This document shows positions 32,666 through 32,843 of a DNA stretch of 32,843 nt, piece by piece. The notes below the pieces were generated by a model. It made no database searches and had not been told where the DNA came from. It saw nothing but the letters and a program-made list of their open reading frames with translations. Position 1 is the stretch's first letter, and every line of letters starts with the position of its first letter. The DNA is from Lentisphaeria bacterium (GTDB taxonomy: Bacteria; Verrucomicrobiota; Lentisphaeria; Victivallales; Victivallaceae). Location of the stretch: the NCBI GenBank assembly GCA_017466125.1, contig JAFTUS010000154.1, forward strand, positions 1 to 32,843, written 5' to 3'. Both the position numbers and the translations under genes were made by a program.

Positions 32666-32843
32666 TTGAACACCCAAATTACAAAATTTACTCGTTGGAT
32701 CTGCCGTCAACTCACCACTGATGAGTTCAGTTCCATGGTCGCCTTGATGCTTGAAATCAGTTCCGGAAGTAAATCCGGTTACGAGTTCAAGCCTGAACCG
32801 CAAACTGCAAACTATCGCAAATTTGCGGTGGATACGGTTCAAC
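32666..32843 (+). CDS. Partial gene, TTG start, possibly transposase-like
   Basis: The reading frame from a TTG at 32666 stays open to the window end (59 full codons). AAAGGAGG (32652-32659) lies 6 nt upstream, an excellent ribosome site, and no ATG exists near it. The product begins with NTQITKFTRWICRQLTTDEF and contains SGSKSGYEFKPEPQTANYRKF, a basic, Trp/Cys-containing N-terminus. It faintly recalls the start of IS transposases (ending NYR-F-VD), and the hairpin over the ribosome site would fit such a gene. The family is not secure because the catalytic part lies outside the window. Confidence 0.5.
   Translation, partial: MNTQITKFTRWICRQLTTDEFSSMVALMLEISSGSKSGYEFKPEPQTANYRKFAVDTVQ

Overview
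The window most likely comes from an anaerobic, Gram-negative-type bacterium of the Lentisphaerota (Victivallis-like). The main reason is a prepilin-like protein with an [15 protein letters not shown] segment and a C-terminal H-X9-DG signature, a class abundant in Lentisphaerota and Planctomycetota. A Kdo transferase (LPS-type envelope) and a rubrerythrin/flavodiiron pair (anaerobe oxygen defence) fit this. The taxonomic call is inference; no rRNA is present.

Layout. Bases 1-475 hold a nested repeat array interrupted by a hairpin-rich insertion. 476-3497 (minus) is a metY - rdgC-like - trmB operon. 3641-8818 (plus) is ptsH - ptsI - nucleoside deoxyribosyltransferase-like - waaA - MATE transporter. 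8822-12393 (minus) is a small exported protein - DciA-like (TTG start) - dxs - rhtA-like exporter. 12599-15783 (plus) is thiI - hexose-6-phosphate mutarotase-like - lipoprotein. 15902-18955 (plus) holds rubrerythrin, a DUF1971 cupin, a flavodiiron protein and an AraC-type regulator. 19169-24469 (plus) is a glycan-use block: H-X9-DG pseudopilin, GH110-like beta-helix protein, sialidase-type propeller protein and D-lyxose isomerase-like enzyme. 24470-25018 is a hairpin-rich repeat element. 25014-28823 has an AraC regulator divergent from an IclR regulator, SDR and MR/MLE-type dehydratase, which looks like a sugar-acid catabolic unit. 28828-30538 (minus) is an isolated phage portal-like gene plus a small head-tail-joining-like gene. 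30617-30757 is a short, inverted relative of the 24.6 kb element. 30795-30870 is tRNA-Glu(UUC). 31057-32475 (minus) encodes two exported proteins of unknown function, and a TTG-start, possibly transposase-like gene runs off the right edge from 32666.

How it fits together. The left half is housekeeping: sulfur amino acids, PTS signalling, isoprenoids, tRNA modification and LPS. The right half is accessory: glycan and sugar-acid catabolism under AraC/IclR control, mixed with repeats and phage- or IS-like pieces. Eight promoters share the form TTGNNN, 16-17 bp, TATATT. The most unusual points are a prepilin leader enlarged by a 174-bp in-frame repeat segment, an element with shared ends that supplies a regulator gene's stop codon, and a two-gene portal module with no other capsid genes.
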